Origin: Acidobacteriota bacterium
GTDB taxonomy: Bacteria > Acidobacteriota > Vicinamibacteria > Vicinamibacterales > Vicinamibacteraceae
Direction: 5' to 3'
DNA: 25,963 bases
Assembly: GCA_023429845.1 (NCBI GenBank)
Contig: JAEZCY010000116.1
Coordinates: forward strand, 1-25,963
The translations under genes were made by a program, and so were the position numbers. Under the pieces are notes generated by a model. The model was not told where the DNA came from. It did not search any database and saw only the letters and a program-made list of their open reading frames with translations. How positions within the stretch are numbered: position 1 is the stretch's first letter; the number at the start of each line of letters is the position of its first letter. Shown here in pieces: positions 1 to 7,627 of the stretch.

Positions 1-419
<419 letters not shown>

Positions 420-436
420 GATGCTGTGTGCCTCCC

Positions 437-724
437 TTAGCCCATCACCGCGCGGCCTTCGTCCTCACGCATGATCAGGTACTCGCGGCCGTCGACCTTG
501 ATTTCCTGTCCTGAGTACTTCCCGAAAAGGATGGTGTCGCCGGGCTGGACGTCCGGCGCCAGCACCTTGCCGTCGTCCTTCACCTTGCCCTTGCCGACGG
601 CGACGACCTTGCCCTGCTGCGGCTTTTCCTTGGCCGAGTCGGGGATGATGATGCCGTTGACCTGCTGTTCCCCTTCTTCGATGCGCTCCACGATGAGCCG
701 ATCGTGTAGAGGTCGGAGGTTCAT
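437..724 (-). CDS. groES: Co-chaperonin GroES (10 kDa)
   Basis: Heptameric lid of the GroEL chamber, 95 residues, the usual family length. It starts MNLRPLHDRLIVERI, contains the mobile-loop region (EEGEQQVNGIIIPDSA) and ends in YLIMREDEGRAVMG. The open frame continues about 40 codons upstream, but those codons run through the operator and promoter and do not resemble GroES. The ATG at 722-724 has a good AGGAG ribosome binding site about nine bases upstream, so I chose it. groEL follows 17 bases downstream. Regulation is likely by heat shock through HrcA binding to the two CIRCE-like repeats at 801-827 and 844-870. Confidence 0.98.
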   Translation of the reverse strand: MNLRPLHDRLIVERIEEGEQQVNGIIIPDSAKEKPQQGKVVAVGKGKVKDDGKVLAPDVQPGDTILFGKYSGQEIKVDGREYLIMREDEGRAVMG

Positions 725-800
725 GCTCTGTACTCCTGTCCTGATGAGATGTGACGGCGGGCGTTTGCACACCCTCCTGGATACCGGCGTCCCCAGCGAC

Positions 801-827
801 TTGGCAGTCGACCGGGACGACTGCCAA
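801..827 (-). promoter_or_regulatory. CIRCE-like operator 1 (promoter-proximal, downstream copy)
   Basis: A perfect inverted repeat, TTGGCAGTC, nine-base spacer, GACTGCCAA, extended by one more C/G pair at 800/828. It matches the architecture of the HrcA operator CIRCE (TTAGCACTC-N9-GAGTGCTAA) with two substitutions per arm. It covers the predicted groESL transcription start. The repressor gene hrcA is not in the window. Confidence 0.85.
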
Positions 828-854
828 GTATAGACCGTCCACATTGGCAGTCAA
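827..854 (-). promoter_or_regulatory. Sigma70-type promoter of groESL
   Basis: On the minus strand, TTGACT (854-849) is followed after 16 bases by TATACT (832-827), a near-consensus housekeeping promoter. The start of transcription would fall near 820, inside the downstream CIRCE-like element, giving a leader of roughly 95 bases before groES. The -35 box overlaps the upstream operator and the -10 box touches the downstream one, which is an ideal arrangement for repression. Confidence 0.75.
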
Positions 855-870
855 GTGGGGGGACTGCTAA
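844..870 (-). promoter_or_regulatory. CIRCE-like operator 2 (upstream copy)
   Basis: A second inverted repeat, TTGGCAGTC, nine-base spacer, GACTGCTAA, which has one mismatch between its arms. It starts 43 bases from the first copy, about four helical turns, so both operators would face the same side of the DNA. It overlaps the -35 box of the groESL promoter. The TTAGCAGTC arm, read on the minus strand, is one base from the canonical CIRCE half-site. Confidence 0.85.
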
Positions 871-884
871 GCCGGCGCCGCGGC

Positions 885-1088
885 TCACCCCTTGAGCTTG
901 TGCTCGGCGATCTTGCGGGTGAGGGTGTTGCGGTGCAGCCCGGTCAGCGCCGCACAGCGGGTGATGCTGCCGTCGCTGGCCTTGAGCGCGTGAGCGAGGA
1001 AGCGGCGCTCGAATTCCCGCGCGGCATCGGCGTAGTGGATTCCCTTGTTCACCATCTCGGCGACGAGGCGGTCGATGTCGCGATGCAT
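885..1088 (-). CDS. Small Fis-type helix-turn-helix protein
   Basis: A 67-residue protein, essentially only a Fis-family DNA-binding domain (HTH_8 type). The C-terminal part GSITRCAALTGLHRNTLTRK forms the expected two helices of the turn, and the N-terminal part (MHRDIDRLVAEMVNKG) looks helical. It is shorter than E. coli Fis (98 residues) and lacks the N-terminal beta-hairpin arms used there to contact Hin/Gin recombinases. The same HTH type ends NtrC-family activators. It follows purC by 11 bases and precedes the groESL promoter, so it is probably the last gene of a DUF4097-purC-fis unit. The target sites are unknown. The family is clear but the exact role is not. Confidence 0.85.
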   Translation of the reverse strand: MHRDIDRLVAEMVNKGIHYADAAREFERRFLAHALKASDGSITRCAALTGLHRNTLTRKIAEHKLKG

Positions 1089-1099
1089 GGCCGGGGCGG

Positions 1100-2029
1100 T
1101 CAGTACAGGGTGCTGCGGCCCGTGAGGCGGCGGAAGGCGTCCAGGTACTTCTCGCGCGTGCGGGCCGCCACGTCATCGGGGAGCGAGGGCACCGGCGGCT
1201 GCTTGTTCCAGGCGATCCGCTCCAGGTACTCGCGCACGTACTGCTTGTCGAAGCTGGGTTGAGGACCGCCGGGGATGTACTGATCGGCCGGCCAGAAGCG
1301 TGAGGAATCAGGCGTGAGCACCTCGTCGATCAGGATCACCCGAGGTGTGCCGCCGTCGTCGACGATCCCGAACTCGAACTTGGTGTCGGCGACGAGGATG
1401 CCCTGCCCGGCGGCGTGTGCGGCGCCCTCGGCATACAACGCGAGAGTGAGAGCCTTCACCTGCTCGAACACCTGCGTGCCGAGGACGGCTGCGGCCTGAG
1501 CCTCGCTGATGTTCTCGTCGTGTCCGGTGTCGGCTTTCGTGGCTGGCGTGAAGATCGGCGCCGGCAGCCGATCGCATTGCCGCAGGCCCGCCGGCAGGCC
1601 ATGCCCGCAGATGGCGCCCGTCGCCAGGTAGTCCTTCCAGCCAGACCCTTCGAGGTAGCCGCGCGCCACGCACTCGACAGGCAGCGGCTCGGTTCGCCGC
1701 ACCAGCATGGTGCGCCCCGCGAGGGTGTCGGCTGCCGCGCGAGCGGCTGCGGGGAAATCGGCCACGTCGGTCGAGAGCAGGTGGTGTGCAGTGACGCCTT
1801 CGAGCCTGCCGAACCAGAACGCCGACAACTGCGTGAGGATGCGGCCCTTGTCGGGGATGCCCGATCCCAGCACGTGATCGAAGGCCGAGATGCGATCGGT
1901 GGCGACGATCAGCAGGTGGTCAGCACCGGCGTCGAACACGTCGCGCACCTTGCCGCGGCGCAGCAGGGGCAGGTCGATGGGCGGTGTGGCGAGCAGTGGG
2001 GCAGGCACGGCGGGGTCACAGGGTAGCAT
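1100..2029 (-). CDS. purC: Phosphoribosylaminoimidazole-succinocarboxamide synthase (SAICAR synthetase)
   Basis: Purine biosynthesis enzyme that joins CAIR and aspartate using ATP to make SAICAR. It has 309 residues, like the longer PurC type. Visible signatures are the nucleotide-binding N-lobe RRGKVRDVFDAG, ATDRISAFD, the substrate segment PVECVARGYLEGSGWKDY and the C-terminal DTKFEFG and DEVLTPDSSRFWP. The ATG at 2027-2029 directly precedes the family's normal N-terminus, although no strong ribosome binding site is seen. The gene is downstream of the DUF4097 protein (75-base gap, GC-rich, with a short palindrome at 2076-2091) and upstream of the Fis-type gene. No other purine genes are in the window. 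Confidence 0.97.
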   Translation of the reverse strand: MLPCDPAVPAPLLATPPIDLPLLRRGKVRDVFDAGADHLLIVATDRISAFDHVLGSGIPDKGRILTQLSAFWFGRLEGVTAHHLLSTDVADFPAAARAAADTLAGRTMLVRRTEPLPVECVARGYLEGSGWKDYLATGAICGHGLPAGLRQCDRLPAPIFTPATKADTGHDENISEAQAAAVLGTQVFEQVKALTLALYAEGAAHAAGQGILVADTKFEFGIVDDGGTPRVILIDEVLTPDSSRFWPADQYIPGGPQPSFDKQYVREYLERIAWNKQPPVPSLPDDVAARTREKYLDAFRRLTGRSTLY

Positions 2030-2104
2030 GCGGGAATGCAGCGAGGCCGGCCCGGCGGGGCAGGGCCGCGCGGCGCCGCCACCCGTGGCGGAGCGCGGTA
2101 CGCG

Positions 2105-3214
2105 TCAGGTGCCTGGGGTCGCGCGCGAGCGGATCCGGAGTTCGCCGCGATCCACCGTCACCTTGACGATCGGGCCTCCGCCGGCGACAGCGACAGCCAC
2201 TGCGTCGGTCGTGCCCGTCCGCGTGGTGGTGAAGCCATCGGGCACGCGGAGCGCGCCATTCTGGATCGACGCGTCGAGCTGCAGTCCGCCATCGCGTGGC
2301 AGCGTGAGTTCGACCGTGTCGTCCTCGATGGCGATGGTCGTGGCGACCGGCTGTTGCAGTTCGGCCGTCACCGTGAGGCGATGCGCCTCGATGGTCAGCG
2401 GGTGTGCGACGTCGCGCACGTGAATGACGCCGCCCTCACCGGTCACCGTCACCGGGCCGCCGGTGCCGCGGATCTCCATGCGTGCGTAATCGGTCTTCAG
2501 GGTGACGGGTCCGGCGGGATCGACGATTTCGGTGTTGCCGCGCTCGGCGTCGACCGTCACGGCCCGGGGCGCCGCGGCATGCAGGCGGACGTTGCTGGTG
2601 CGGAGGTCGAGCGTCGCGCCCACGCCGAACTCGGCACGGCCGTTGTCCATGTCGCCGGTGATCGGGCCGCTCAGCCCTTCGACCTCGAGGTCGCCCTGAT
2701 ACCCGGCCAGGTGGAGAGCGGCGACCCCTCGGACTTCCGCCGTCGCCCGTCCGGTCAGTTCCGCCTTCAGCGTCCTCGGCACCGCGATGCGCAACTCCAT
2801 GCGCGGCCGCCTGGCGTGCTCACCATGTGTCACATCCACGGTGGCGCGCGCGCCGTCAGCCTTCAGGGCGACGCCGAGGTCCTTTTCCTGGAGGTTCAGG
2901 TCCTCCTCGTCGATACCGGCGAGCACCGCCTCGAGCTGGACTTCCACGTCCGGCCTGTCGGTGCCCTCGACGATGATGGTGCCGCGGAACTCGCTGACCG
3001 CCAGGGTGTCGAGCCCGGCCCCCGGCACGAGCGTAGCGATGCGGGTCACCGTGCGCCGCTCCTGCGCCCCATGGAAGTGCGCTTTGGCGAACTGGACGAA
3101 CCGGCTCAGGGAAAAGCCCGGGCCCTCGGCTGGCGCGGCGGGCGCCGTGACCTGGTACACGCCCACGCCCAGGACGACGAAGACCACCATCAGTAGCAGT
3201 TCGCGCTTTCCCAT
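2105..3214 (-). CDS. DUF4097-type beta-repeat envelope protein
   Basis: A 369-residue protein with an uncleaved signal-anchor or signal peptide at residues 5-22 (ELLLMVVFVVLGVGVYQV), placing the rest outside the cytoplasmic membrane. After about residue 60 it shows a regular alternation of short beta-strands and turns such as VSEFRGTIIVEG, TAEVRGVAALHLAGYQGDLEVEG, LDLRTSNVRLHA and GGPVTVTGEGGVIHV. This is the pattern of the DUF4097/putative auto-transporter adhesin head fold, a right-handed beta-helix-like stack. No catalytic motif is visible. It is divergent from the flippase-like gene with 53 bases between them and lies upstream of purC. The precise function of this family is not known. Confidence 0.75.
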   Translation of the reverse strand: MGKRELLLMVVFVVLGVGVYQVTAPAAPAEGPGFSLSRFVQFAKAHFHGAQERRTVTRIATLVPGAGLDTLAVSEFRGTIIVEGTDRPDVEVQLEAVLAGIDEEDLNLQEKDLGVALKADGARATVDVTHGEHARRPRMELRIAVPRTLKAELTGRATAEVRGVAALHLAGYQGDLEVEGLSGPITGDMDNGRAEFGVGATLDLRTSNVRLHAAAPRAVTVDAERGNTEIVDPAGPVTLKTDYARMEIRGTGGPVTVTGEGGVIHVRDVAHPLTIEAHRLTVTAELQQPVATTIAIEDDTVELTLPRDGGLQLDASIQNGALRVPDGFTTTRTGTTDAVAVAVAGGGPIVKVTVDRGELRIRSRATPGT

Positions 3215-3230
3215 AGCCTCGGAAACCCAA

Positions 3231-3240
3231 CCTATAGTAC
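3231..3240. promoter_or_regulatory. Possible shared divergent -10 core
   Basis: The only AT-rich core in the 53-base divergent intergenic region contains CTATAG, its own reverse complement. It gives TATAGT on the plus strand (3233-3238) and TATAGG on the minus strand (3236-3231). Predicted starts near 3245 and 3224 would leave leaders of about 23 and 10 bases. No clear -35 box is visible on either side, so this is tentative. Confidence 0.35.
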
Positions 3241-3267
3241 AGTCGCCCCCGAACAGCCCACCTGCGC

Positions 3268-4320
3268 ATGACGGGCTACCTCAAGCACGCACTCATCCTG
3301 CTCGTCACCGTGGCGCTTCTCGCGCTGTTCCTGAGGCAGGCCGACCTGTCGGCGGTCGCGCAGGAACTCTCGCACGCCCGGCCCGCTCACGTGGTGTTGG
3401 CGCTGCTCGCCTCCGTTGCCACGTTCGTCTTCCGCACCGTCAGGTGGCAATACCTGCTGCTTCCAGCCGGGCGCGTACCGTTCTGGCCTGCGCTACGTGC
3501 CACGGTGATCGGCTTCGGCGCCAACGCGATGCTTCCCGGGCGCGTCGGCGAGGTAATTCGGCCCTATCTGCTCGCCCGGCAGGCCAGCCTCGATCCCACG
3601 GCGACGTTTGCCACGATCGTGCTCGAGCGGGCGCTCGACCTGATGGCGCTCCTGCTGCTGTTCGCCCTCTCGGTTGCTCTCTTCGACACGCAGTTCGCAG
3701 TCAATGACGGACAAACGCTGCGCGCGGTTCAGTTCGGCGGTCTCGTCGCTGGCGCCGCCGCCGTCGCCGGACTTGCCGCCGCGTTCCTCTTCGCAGGACA
3801 TGCCGAGCGCGCGAGCCAGCTCGCCGAGCGGCTTACCCGGCGACTGCCGGCGCGTCTGAGTCGGCTTGCCGTCAGAGCGGTCAGCGGATTCGGACAGGGG
3901 TTTGCCGTGATGCGCTCTCCGCTGGCGCTCGCGCATGCCGTGGCCTGGTCGGTCGCCGTCTGGGGATCGATTGCGTGCACCACGTGGGCGATGGCGCAGG
4001 CGTTCGGACTCGCTTTGCCCGCCGCGGGCACCTTTACCGTCCTGATGTTCATGGCTGTCGGCGTCGCGGTGCCGACACCGGGCGCCATCGGCGCGTTCCA
4101 CGAGTCGGTGCGTCTGGCCATGGTCACGCTGTACGCGGCCGACAACGACCGCGCAGTCGCCTACGCCGTCGCGCTGCACGCGCTGTCGTTCATTCCCGTG
4201 TCGCTCGTCACGTTGCTGCTCGTGGCGCGCGAGGGCCTGACACTGCGTCGCATCGAGGACATCTCGCGCACCGCCGTGCCGCCCGGCGGCCGGCTCATGC
4301 AGGGGAGTGATGCCGGATGA
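3268..4320 (+). CDS. Flippase-like membrane protein (lysylphosphatidylglycerol synthase TM-domain family)
   Basis: An integral membrane protein of 350 residues with about eight hydrophobic segments, starting at residues 7-22 (HALILLVTVALLALFL). The family signature is the conserved N-A-M-L-P-G-R-x-G-E-x-x-R-P-Y-L-L stretch near residues 88-105, typical of the UPF0104/AglD-like flippase domain also found as the membrane half of MprF. It lacks the soluble aminoacyl-transferase half of MprF, so a lysyl-transfer function is not supported. A role in moving a lipid or lipid-linked intermediate across the membrane is only an inference. The stop codon overlaps the start of nrdR (ATGA), so the two are translationally coupled. 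No ribosome binding site is obvious at its own ATG. Confidence 0.85.
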   Translation: MTGYLKHALILLVTVALLALFLRQADLSAVAQELSHARPAHVVLALLASVATFVFRTVRWQYLLLPAGRVPFWPALRATVIGFGANAMLPGRVGEVIRPYLLARQASLDPTATFATIVLERALDLMALLLLFALSVALFDTQFAVNDGQTLRAVQFGGLVAGAAAVAGLAAAFLFAGHAERASQLAERLTRRLPARLSRLAVRAVSGFGQGFAVMRSPLALAHAVAWSVAVWGSIACTTWAMAQAFGLALPAAGTFTVLMFMAVGVAVPTPGAIGAFHESVRLAMVTLYAADNDRAVAYAVALHALSFIPVSLVTLLLVAREGLTLRRIEDISRTAVPPGGRLMQGSDAG

Positions 4321-4775
4321 AGTGTCCGTATTGCGGCCACCTCGAGGACAAGGTGGTGGACTCTCGCGAGAGTCGCGAGGGTGAGGTCATCCGTCGGCGT
4401 CGCGAGTGCCTCGAGTGCAGCCGCCGGTTCACGTCCTACGAGCGCGTGGACGAGATTCCGTACATGGTCGTCAAGAAGGATGGCCGGCGGGAGCGCTTCG
4501 AGCGGCAGAAACTCATCGCCGGTCTGCTGAAGGCGTGCGAGAAGCGCCCGGTGCGGGTCAACGCCCTCGAGGGCGTGGCCGACCGCCTGGAGGCTGCCCT
4601 CCAGGAGAAGCCTGACAAGGAGATCAGCACCACCGAGATCGGCCAGCACGTGATGCAGGAACTACGGCAGCTGGACAAGGTCGCCTACGTGCGCTTTGCC
4701 TCGGTCTATCGCCACTTCCGCGACATCGGCGAGTTCATGACCGAACTCGAAGACCTGATCAAGTCGAAGGATTGA
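4317..4775 (+). CDS. nrdR: Transcriptional repressor NrdR
   Basis: A zinc- and nucleotide-sensing repressor of ribonucleotide reductase genes, 152 residues, normal length. The N-terminal zinc ribbon has Cys3, Cys6, Cys31 and Cys34 with the typical MKCPYCGHLEDKVVDSR beginning. An ATP-cone follows from about residue 49 (MVVKKDGRRERFERQKL) to residue 140, including VAYVRFASVYRHFRDI. No nrd genes are in the window, so its targets lie elsewhere. It overlaps the upstream flippase-like gene by four bases, and the DUF4390 gene follows one base after its stop. Confidence 0.98.
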   Translation: MKCPYCGHLEDKVVDSRESREGEVIRRRRECLECSRRFTSYERVDEIPYMVVKKDGRRERFERQKLIAGLLKACEKRPVRVNALEGVADRLEAALQEKPDKEISTTEIGQHVMQELRQLDKVAYVRFASVYRHFRDIGEFMTELEDLIKSKD

Positions 4776-4776
4776 C

Positions 4777-5310
4777 ATGCGGCTGCGAGTGATGCTGCTG
4801 CTGGCCTGCGTGCTGGGCCTGGCGACGAGCGCCGGGGCCGACCCCTCCCTGCGCGTGGAAACGAGCCTGCACGACGGCGAGGTTCGCGTCAGCTTCCAGG
4901 TGACCGACGGCGTCTCCGACACCGTCAGGGCGGCCATCCAGAGCGGACTGCCCACCACCTTCGCGTACGACGTGACGCTGGTTGCGCCGTCGCCGTGGTG
5001 GTTCGACCGGACCATTGCGTCGGCCCGCGTGTCGGCCGTCGTCCGCTTCGACAACCTCACACGCCGGTACCAGATCACCTTCATCGAGGACGGCCGCGTC
5101 GAGGAAGTGCGGACGACCGACGACGAGGCGATCGCCTTCCAGTGGATGACGACCTTCCGCGCGCGTCGCCTGTCCACCCACCGACTCGTCAGCGACGGCG
5201 AGTACCACGTGCGCGTCAAGGCGCAGACCAGGCCGCGTCTGCTTGGATGGCTGTGGCCCTGGAATCCGAGTGCCGTGCTCGGCAGCGTGAGCTTCCGCTT
5301 CCGCCCGTGA
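4777..5310 (+). CDS. DUF4390 protein, secreted partner gene of NtrY
   Basis: A 177-residue protein with a signal peptide (MRLRVMLLLACVLGLATSAGA, cleavage probably after residue 21), so it is exported. The mature part is beta-rich and carries the DUF4390 features: VRVSFQVTDGVSDTVRAAIQ near the start, then a WWFDRTI segment, RYQITF, and a C-terminal P-W-N-P-S-A-V-L-G-S-V-S-F-R-F ending. DUF4390 genes commonly sit directly before an ntrY-type kinase, as here (one base between stop and next start). A role as an envelope factor or sensor accessory for NtrY is inferred from this linkage, and the biochemical role is unknown. Confidence 0.85.
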   Translation: MRLRVMLLLACVLGLATSAGADPSLRVETSLHDGEVRVSFQVTDGVSDTVRAAIQSGLPTTFAYDVTLVAPSPWWFDRTIASARVSAVVRFDNLTRRYQITFIEDGRVEEVRTTDDEAIAFQWMTTFRARRLSTHRLVSDGEYHVRVKAQTRPRLLGWLWPWNPSAVLGSVSFRFRP

Positions 5311-5311
5311 C

Positions 5312-7624
5312 GTGGCCCTTCTCAACCTGACCGACTCGCCCGCGGACGCCGAGGCGCTGCCCGGACGGGGGACGCCCACCACTTTCTCGCCGGCGGCGGG
5401 ACGCACCCCTCCGCAACGCCCCCTTCGCGACAATCCGCTCTTCGTGCTGTTGGCGATCGGCCTGCTGGTGGCGGCGCTGGTGGCGCTCGTCACCCTCGCC
5501 GACCGCTCGACGGGGCTGTCGCCCGCCCTCCTGAGCGAGGTGGTGCTCTACGCGCTCGTCGCCGTGGACCTGACGATGCTCGGGGCGCTCGGCTTCGTGC
5601 TGGCGCGCAACGTGATCAAGCTGCTCGTCGAGCGCCGGCGCGCTCTCCCATTCGCACGTTTTCGCGGCAAGCTCGTGGCGGCGATGCTGGGGCTGTCGCT
5701 GGTGCCGGCGGTGCTCGTGCTGATCGTCGGCAGCGAACTCATTCGCAACAGCGCGAGCCGGTGGTTCGCCCCGCCGATCGACGACGTGCTGAGTGCGGCG
5801 CGCGAGATCGCCAGCGACTACTACCAGGACACGCAGGTCCAGACCAGCCGGCACGCCGTCCGGCTGGCGCGGCTGCTCGGGACGGCCGGCGTCGAGCGCG
5901 GCGACGTCGCGACGATTCGGGCCCGCGTCTCGCCGGAGGTGGCCTCGGGGCGCGCGACGCAGATTGAGGTCTACCGCATCGTGGCCGGCAGCGATCCGGT
6001 GGAGGTCACTCCGTTGTTCGACGTCGCGTCGCCGAGCGTGCCGCTTGATGTGCCCCGCGCGTCCGCCGACCGTCTTGCCGCACGCGTCGCCGGGGGCAGC
6101 GAAGACACTCGTCTGATCGAGCCACTCGGCAGCGGCGGCGAGCTCGTGCGATCGGCGTCGCTCGTGCGCGTCCCGACCGAGACCGGCCCGGTCGGTGTGG
6201 TGATCGTGAGCGAACACCTTTCCGGCACGCTCGCGCAGCACAGCCGTCGCATCGTCGATGCCTACGAGGGCTATCAGCAGCTGCGGGTGCTGCGCCGTCC
6301 GATCGAGGGCGTGTACCTGTCGTTCTTCCTGATGATGACGCTGTTCATCCTCGTGAGTGCGACATGGCTGGGGCTGTACACGGCCAAGCGCATCACGCGG
6401 CCCATCGGACTCCTCGATGCCGGCGTGCGCGCCATCGGGCAGGGGCACTTCGACCACCGCATCGAGCCGGAGACGGCCGACGAGTTCGGGCAGCTCGTCG
6501 AGGCCTTCAACACCATGGCGGCCGACCTCGAGCAGTCGCGCGCCGAGGTGCAGCGCAAGAGCCGCGAGGTCGAAGGCCGCAGCCGGTACATCGAGACCAT
6601 CCTGAAGCGCATCGCGACCGGGGTGATTTCGCTCGACCCGCGCGGGCGCATCAACACCATGAACAGCGCAGCCGCGCGCCTGCTCGGGCTCGACTCGTCG
6701 GCCGTGGGGCAGGCGTTCGACGAGGTCTTCTCGCGGCAGGGCCTGCGGCCGCTGCTCTCCATTCCGCACGCCGCCGCCCGGACGCGCGGCGGCACGGCCG
6801 GGCACGAGATCACGCTGGTGCGCGACGGCCGCGACGTGCACCTCGCGGTTGCCGCGACGCCGTTGCGCGACGAGGGCAGCTCGGAGGGGACCGTGCTGGT
6901 GTTCGACGACGTGACGCCGCTCATTCGCGCGCAGCGGGTGTCGGCGTGGCGCGATGTCGCGCGCCGGCTCGCTCACGAGATCAAGAATCCGCTGACCCCC
7001 ATCCAGCTCAGTGCGGAGCGGATCCGCCGGCACTTCAGCACCGCGCCGGCCCCGACGCGCGAGCTCGTCGACGAATGTTCGACGAACATCGTTGGCGCGG
7101 TGGAGTCGCTGAAGGGGCTGGTGGACGAATTCTCGCAGTTCGCGCGCATGCCCGCGCCACGGGCCGTGCCCTCCGACCTGCATGCGCTGCTCGACGAGTC
7201 GCTCGCCCTGTACGCGGGCCTGCCGCGCCTCACCGTCATCAGGGAGTACGATCCCCTCATGCCGGCCATCCGGGTCGACCCCGAACAGTTCAAGCGCGTG
7301 GTGATCAACCTCGTGGACAACGCCGTCGAAGCGATGGCGTCGCGGCACGACGGCCCACCGTCGACCGCAGTGGGGACGATCACCGTGGAAACCGCCTGGG
7401 ACGAGTCGCATCGGCTCGCCCGCCTCGTGGTGGTGGACGACGGCCCCGGCTTCGGCCGGGCGGATCGCACGAAGCTGTTCCTGCCGTACTACTCGACCAA
7501 GGGCCGCGACAGCGGCCTCGGCCTGGCCATCGTCCGTCGCATCATCGTGGAGCACGGTGGCACGATCGAGGCGAGCGACCGGACACCTCGCGGCGCCGCA
7601 TTCACGATGGAACTGCCGGCCTAG
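5312..7624 (+). CDS. ntrY: NtrY-type membrane sensor histidine kinase
   Basis: A 770-residue kinase. Three hydrophobic segments (about residues 43-64, 74-98 and 113-135) precede an extracytoplasmic region of about 200 residues. A fourth membrane segment lies at 336-358, then a HAMP domain (KRITRPIGLLDAGVRAIGQG) and a PAS domain (about 425-540). The HisKA dimerisation domain has the phosphorylated His555 in LAHEIKNPLTPIQLS. The ATPase domain shows an N-box (NLVDNAVEAM, Asn670), DDGPGFG and STKGRDSGLGLAIV. This is the NtrY layout. The GTG start at 5312 follows the DUF4390 stop by one base, and its partner ntrX starts three bases after its stop. No nitrogen-assimilation gene is nearby, so nitrogen as the signal should not be assumed. 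In other bacteria NtrYX also affects envelope and redox genes. Confidence 0.93.
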   Translation: MALLNLTDSPADAEALPGRGTPTTFSPAAGRTPPQRPLRDNPLFVLLAIGLLVAALVALVTLADRSTGLSPALLSEVVLYALVAVDLTMLGALGFVLARNVIKLLVERRRALPFARFRGKLVAAMLGLSLVPAVLVLIVGSELIRNSASRWFAPPIDDVLSAAREIASDYYQDTQVQTSRHAVRLARLLGTAGVERGDVATIRARVSPEVASGRATQIEVYRIVAGSDPVEVTPLFDVASPSVPLDVPRASADRLAARVAGGSEDTRLIEPLGSGGELVRSASLVRVPTETGPVGVVIVSEHLSGTLAQHSRRIVDAYEGYQQLRVLRRPIEGVYLSFFLMMTLFILVSATWLGLYTAKRITRPIGLLDAGVRAIGQGHFDHRIEPETADEFGQLVEAFNTMAADLEQSRAEVQRKSREVEGRSRYIETILKRIATGVISLDPRGRINTMNSAAARLLGLDSSAVGQAFDEVFSRQGLRPLLSIPHAAARTRGGTAGHEITLVRDGRDVHLAVAATPLRDEGSSEGTVLVFDDVTPLIRAQRVSAWRDVARRLAHEIKNPLTPIQLSAERIRRHFSTAPAPTRELVDECSTNIVGAVESLKGLVDEFSQFARMPAPRAVPSDLHALLDESLALYAGLPRLTVIREYDPLMPAIRVDPEQFKRVVINLVDNAVEAMASRHDGPPSTAVGTITVETAWDESHRLARLVVVDDGPGFGRADRTKLFLPYYSTKGRDSGLGLAIVRRIIVEHGGTIEASDRTPRGAAFTMELPA

Positions 7625-7627
7625 CCC

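Noticed and set aside
725..844. Possible 40-residue upstream extension of GroES
   Set aside because: It would be read through the operator and promoter, and GroES has a fixed short N-terminus with a good ribosome binding site at the chosen ATG.
2076..2091. Short palindrome (CCGCCAC-CC-GTGGCGG) between the DUF4097 gene and purC as a terminator
   Set aside because: The stem is only seven pairs with a two-base loop and no T-tract. In such GC-rich sequence this arises easily by chance.
3268..4320. MprF (lysylphosphatidylglycerol synthase) assignment for the flippase-like protein
   Set aside because: Only the membrane part is present; the soluble lysyl-transfer domain of MprF is missing.
4317..4775. 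NrdR regulating a neighbouring ribonucleotide reductase
   Set aside because: No nrd gene or clear NrdR-box pair was seen in the window.
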